Shown piece after piece: positions 60,101 through 64,000 of a stretch of DNA of 64,000 nucleotides. The notes beneath the pieces were generated by a model. It was given only the letters and a program-made list of their open reading frames with translations, did not search any database and was not told the DNA's origin. A program made the translations under genes and the position numbers. Origin of the DNA: Lineus longissimus (taxonomy: Eukaryota > Nemertea > Pilidiophora > Heteronemertea > Lineidae); contig NC_088314.1 of the NCBI RefSeq assembly GCF_910592395.1, positions 13,890,001 through 13,954,000 on the forward strand, given 5' to 3'. The stretch's first letter is position 1. Each line of letters begins with the position of its first letter.

Positions 60101-60920
60101 GCACGACCGTCTAGTCTTGGTTGCCTTCAGGTGTCTATTATAAGTCGCCCACCTTAAAAGAAACATTTTGTCCTGTGAGAATCATCCCAGCCTAAAATCC
60201 CCCACCCTCTTGATAACGTGTACAATGTATATGGTTCTAAAGAGACCATGACCATCATGTATACCTCAAAGATTATTAGTGCATAATCATATCCTTTGTC
60301 AACCGGACACTCTACTCGAATGTTGGATGTTTCAAACTTTCACACCGGCACTTTACCATTTTCACAGAATCCTTTCTTTCCATATTATACATACATGTTT
60401 ACCCTTACTATAAAATGTAAAGTATAACTGAAGTAAGAGTAGTTCAAATTGCAGTGGTGCAGTTAAGCATTACATACAAGACATTCTCATCTAAGCATAT
60501 CATCGAGAATATATAAGCGAGCCGATATTATATATACATGTACATCAGTCGATATAAGGTCTCAGTTAAGTAACCTCTCGAGACCGTACTCGGAGAGTCT
60601 GCACACGACCTGGGCATCTGTCTAATTTCTACATACATCATTTAATATACACGTACAGTATACTTCTTCTCTGGTTAACCAATCGTGATCGTGTTCCCTC
60701 TAACCCAGTAATTCTTTATTTGGCCGCCAAACCTATGATATATAGATTCCTTTTATAACGACTCTCAATTTTTAGGAACATTAGCCCTTTGCTTAGTATG
60801 GCATTTCTATCCCACCCATATTAATTCATGACGACGGTAAAATACCTCCCAATTGGTGACTGGCTTCAAATACAATCATTTTCTTACAACGTTCTACATA
60901 TTATCACCTGAATGGAAAAT
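57126..60920. other. No recognised gene (3.8 kb)
   Basis: AT-rich with no protein-family match in either strand. The largest open frames, 59001-59291 (+), 59459-59861 (+) and 59793-60166 (-), lack recognisable motifs and are interrupted by their neighbours in overlapping frames. Exons or regulatory DNA of a host gene could be present but cannot be supported from sequence alone. Confidence 0.5.
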
Positions 60921-60927
60921 GGCAATT

Positions 60928-63092
60928 TCAGTGACATTTTAACACACTTCCTCCATGCCGTGTACCGGCCCTCCATCCATGGCCTCGAGAGGTCCCATAC
61001 AGGGACATACAGTAACTTTTAAATGGCTGGTACTTGATCTTATACCCTGCATGGTAGAACTGGGACATTAGTATGTTTGTCCTTTTGTACAGGTCTTTTA
61101 CAGCCATCTGAATTCTTTTCTGCATGACGTTCTTCCCAAGTAAGGTACCCAGGTGGATCTCAGCAGGAGAAGGCAACAAGATAGTACCATCGAAAACTAC
61201 TCTACTGCCTAAATATTCCCGTTCCCAAATATTGAAATTTGCTTTTGGCTGCAATAAACAGGATGTTGAAAAATAGTAGAATGCCTAGTTGCTATCCTCA
61301 ACATATGATTTAGTGCAAGGATTGTCGGGGCCAAAATTATCACATCGTCATCATAAGCAAAAGCACCACAACAACATGACCGATGTGGCACCCAACACCT
61401 GATTTTTCTAAATAAATTAATAACTCACCTGTGTAAATACTGAACAATACCGGAGACATGACTCCCCCTTGTTTTACACCATTTCGTACTGTAAACTCAT
61501 TAGAAATTTGACCACCCCATTGTACCCTAATCTTCTGGTTTGTGTACAATACCGCAAGAAATCGTGTGACTAACGGACAAGGACCCTTTTTTGCAACGGC
61601 CGAAAAAGTTTAATCAAATTAACCGAATCAAAGCCTTATAATTACTTGCGTCAAGCATAACGCAGTACACCGTAGTGCCGCGACTTTTGTAATATTCTTC
61701 AATCTCGTTTACCAAGGTGAGGCATGTAGCAGTGGAGAGACCAGCTTTAAAACCAAACTGACCACCAGTCGAATTCAAGATATTATCAGACGTTCTTAGG
61801 AACACGTAATCTAATATCTTCCCTAGGATACTGCTAAATGATATGCCCTTGTAGTTGTCTGACGGATAAGCTGACTTCTTACTGCTTTTTGGGATGGGTA
61901 TCACAGTGGTTTTCAGAAAGTCATTTGGACAGTTGCCATGACGAAGCATGGAGGATAGTAACATACTAATGATTTCATTGAGTTTGTTTGTTTCCTGTAT
62001 AAAAGCATCTGTAATTATTCCTGAAATACTATCACTCTTCCCTATCCTAAGACATTTTATTCCCATAACTACATGTATATCATTAAGACACAATGGGTGA
62101 TTTCAAAGTCAGTTTTTAGATTTAGTTTTAAAACTAAATGGAACACTAAAACCCTTGATTAAACCAGTATTGAAATGAATTGGGTTTTAGTTTCATCCTA
62201 TTTCAAAGTTGGTGTTTGTTGGTTTTAGCATTATGTCCGGTTTGAGCTAAAAACTAAGGGATGGTTTTAGTGTCAAAAACTAACACCAGGACTAAAACTA
62301 AAACTCTCCACAACACCAGAAATGAAGTCAGTTCTGGTGTTAGTTTTGACACTCAGTTTTAGCATTATCCTATTTCAAATTAGGTTTTAGTTTCACACTG
62401 AAACGAATTGGAACACCAAGGTCTGATCTTAATCCCAGCTCGGTGTTATATTTGGAAGATTTGTAGTGCATTTTGTATTACCAATAAAACTAACACCTTA
62501 GGCATTAACACCGAGTGGATTTCAAAGTTGGTGTTGGTGTTGTTTGTACCATTTCAAGAAGTAGTTACTGGTATTTTGAACGCTGATGGGAATGATGATG
62601 GACGTGAAAGAAGACGAACAAATTTATATAGATCGGAAGCAGTTACAATAGGGAAACAACAGTAACAACGACAACAACATGCATGTTTGGTTTTTCCAAG
62701 GTTTTATCTCTGCCCATCTTGGTGTTAGTTTTACCTGCAGAATAAAACCTCTTCTTAGTTTCAGCCCAGGTTTTAGGAGTTAAGACAAAACCAGGTGTTG
62801 GTGTTAAACTAAAACCTCGAATTGGTCTTATCCAGACATAGGTTTTTAGGGGTAGAAATTAAGAGTAAAACTGACACTAACACCCAACACTAAAACCAAA
62901 ACCAACTTTGAAATCACCCAATGTGTGACTCTCATGACATAAACCTCTACAACACTCTTCCGTGATTCCACCATTGATATCGCGCATCAAAGAGTGCATG
63001 TCATTATCATCGTACGTTACCGAAGTATAAAAGCGTACAAACTTTGCCACAAACAGTTGGCAGATAGCCTCACCACCTTCTACAATATCCAT
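60928..63092 (-). mobile_element. Non-LTR retrotransposon (reverse transcriptase) remnant
   Basis: Minus strand. 63092-62935: AICQLFVAKFVRFYTS up to CHESHT, then interrupted by a small element. 62080-61614: KSDSISGI, HGNCPNDFLKTTVIPIPKSS, SDNYKGISFSSILGKILDYV, STGGQFGFKAGLSTATCLTL and the catalytic VYCVMLDAS. 61549-61340: VRNGVKQGGVMSPVLFSIYT. About 61400-61310: GAFAYDDDVIILAPT (the YxDD-type box). 61254-60990: VKDLYKRTNILMSQFYHAGY and FKSYCMSLYG. The motif order is that of LINE reverse transcriptases; the clade is not determined. Frames break several times and no endonuclease domain is visible. Confidence 0.85.
62089..62930. mobile_element. ~0.84 kb inverted-repeat element splitting the LINE
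   Basis: TGGGTGATTTCAAAGT at the left is mirrored by actttgaaatcaccca on the right, extending a few bases with mismatches. The interior is largely built from degenerate ttggtgttagttt and aaaactaaaacc motifs on both strands. It sits between CHESHT and CLNDIHVVMGIK of the reverse-transcriptase frame. Target duplication not resolved. Confidence 0.8.
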
Positions 63093-63326
63093 ATTATTTG
63101 GCTGCGACTTACTCAGCCCCTAGTCCTTTTAACCACTTTCTAAAGTTCCTCCCCGTTTTTACTCTAAAGTGTCGTAGCTAGTTTTCACACATGCTGTACG
63201 ATCGTGATTCTTGTTCATCCTTCCTCGGAGGAATTATACTTCATATTGGTACATTTCAAAAAAGGAAAGTACTAGTATTAGAAAAGTAATTGAAATTATC
63301 TAAGAATATTTTGTTTGTGTTTTCAG
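63093..63326. other. Spacer between the LINE and P-like exons
   Basis: No gene seen. The last bases are the pyrimidine-rich acceptor (tttgtgttttcag) for the exon at 63327. Confidence 0.5.
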
Positions 63327-63963
63327 TACAATGGGCAGCAGATCAAATGGTCTCAGCTAATGACACTGGTGGATACCGACATGAACATGACCCGGAATGA
63401 GCAGGGGGATGTCGGAGGCCTACGACAGTTGTCAAAAATCCTCAAAGAACACTTGTACCTCACTCCATCACTTTGAATGAAAGTTAGCTTAGCTGAACAG
63501 GTAAGAGAGCCTTACTACACCTTGGAGGAGTTATGATACATGCCAACTTCTTTGACGTGCATGGCATCTGATTATTGGCTCATTATAACAGTGTTATGGT
63601 TCTGATACACCCACTTCTTATTCTCCTTTCCCAGGTGCTCAGTAGTAAAGTTGCCATCGCCTTTGAAATGTCAGCAGATCGCCTCGCCCAAGCCACCGTA
63701 TCCACACGGAAGTTCTGCCTCTACATGGACAGATTCTTCGATTGTCTCAATGTCCGTAATCTGTACGACCATGTGCACTGTATTGCATGTTCATTTATTA
63801 ATGTGTCCCTTCATTTTCTACTTTTTGCATTGGCTAACCAAGGATTTTCTTGGATTTCTGAAAGAATTGGAGGATGAAAGTCAGGGAAGAGTTGAACTGA
63901 CGAAGACGGAGAGGGCAAAACTGTGTCCAAGTAGGGAAGCACTTGAAGGCTTACGAATTACTG
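63327..63963 (+). CDS. P-element/THAP9-like transposase, three exons, runs off the right edge
   Basis: Exons 63327-63501, 63635-63762 and 63843-63963, all with AG acceptors and GT donors. Exon 1: YNGQQIKWSQLMTLVDTDMN, GGLRQLSKILKEHLYLTPSL, then TGA, then MKVSLAEQ. Exon 2: VLSSKVAIAFEMSADRLAQA, RKFCLYMDRFFDCLNVRN. Exon 3: FLGFLKELED, KTERAKLCPSREALEGLRIT. The order YNG..I.W, a K..H... helix, MKV.LA.Q.LS..VA, F...D..FD.LN.R, then P(S/R)...L.GL..T is that of P-element/THAP9 transposases. The in-frame TGA before MKV suggests a decayed copy, or a small indel. The remainder of the gene is outside the window. Confidence 0.72.
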
Positions 63964-64000
63964 GTAAGTTGTTTACATTTTTTATATCTGAAAGCCATTA

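Noticed and set aside
57126-60920. Host gene exons such as 59001-59291 or 59793-60166
   Set aside because: No recognisable motif, no consistent splice borders and ordinary open-frame lengths for AT-rich DNA.

Overview
This is non-viral metazoan nuclear DNA. Genes are split by GT-AG introns, codon-dense stretches are rare, and most of the window is transposons and their debris. The mix (PIF/Harbinger with MADF or Myb/SANT partners, Tc1, pogo, P-element/THAP9-like, non-LTR retrotransposons, Ty3-type gag, foldback arrays built from tandem monomers) and a secreted LamG plus PAN/Apple gene family suggest a marine invertebrate such as an echinoderm, hemichordate, cephalochordate or lophotrochozoan. 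I cannot narrow it further.

Layout. (1) 1-32508: four head-to-tail copies (A-D) of a roughly 6-7.5 kb unit. Each carries one gene on the + strand: signal-peptide exon, two middle exons, a LamG-like jelly-roll exon and a PAN/Apple-like last exon. In copy C all five exons join in frame (1212 nt, 403 codons plus stop). Copies A, B and D each carry at least one frame or splice lesion. Copy B holds a Harbinger-derived element, and copy D is split by a 6.1 kb TTAA-flanked element that itself contains a smaller element with ~150-bp inverted arms around a predicted secreted-protein ORF. (2) 32509-36690: non-LTR and Ty3-type retrotransposon remnants. (3) 36690-43275: a small inverted-repeat element, a ~2.1 kb foldback array of ~185-bp hairpin monomers in two opposed halves, an unidentified 273-codon open frame, a long hairpin, and a degenerate ~300-bp tandem repeat. 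(4) 44156-56345: a Harbinger remnant, then a four-level nest. A pogo-like element (44840-56343) was hit 2 bp inside its terminus by a Harbinger element (44842-52563), which was hit by a second Harbinger element (45040-48018) and by a Tc1 element (50451-52023). Two further small elements also lie in the pogo element. (5) 56350-60930: no recognisable gene. (6) 60930-64000: a non-LTR reverse-transcriptase remnant split by a small element, then three exons of a P-element/THAP9-like transposase running off the right edge.

How parts relate. The LamG-PAN copies are paralogues at one locus, probably secreted extracellular or cell-surface binding proteins. C and D are the closest pair: they share a triplicated 66-76-bp exon-like cassette, a 1-nt deletion in exon 3 and a ~53-bp insertion downstream of the LamG exon. 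The nested transposons give relative ages: pogo oldest, then the outer Harbinger, then the inner Harbinger and Tc1. All transposase genes here carry visible lesions except the small MADF-BESS and Myb/SANT partners, whose exons are largely open, and the P-like gene, which is only partly in view.

Limits: exon models come from splice motifs, phase and frame by eye. Family calls come from motifs recognised in the translations. No database search was run.
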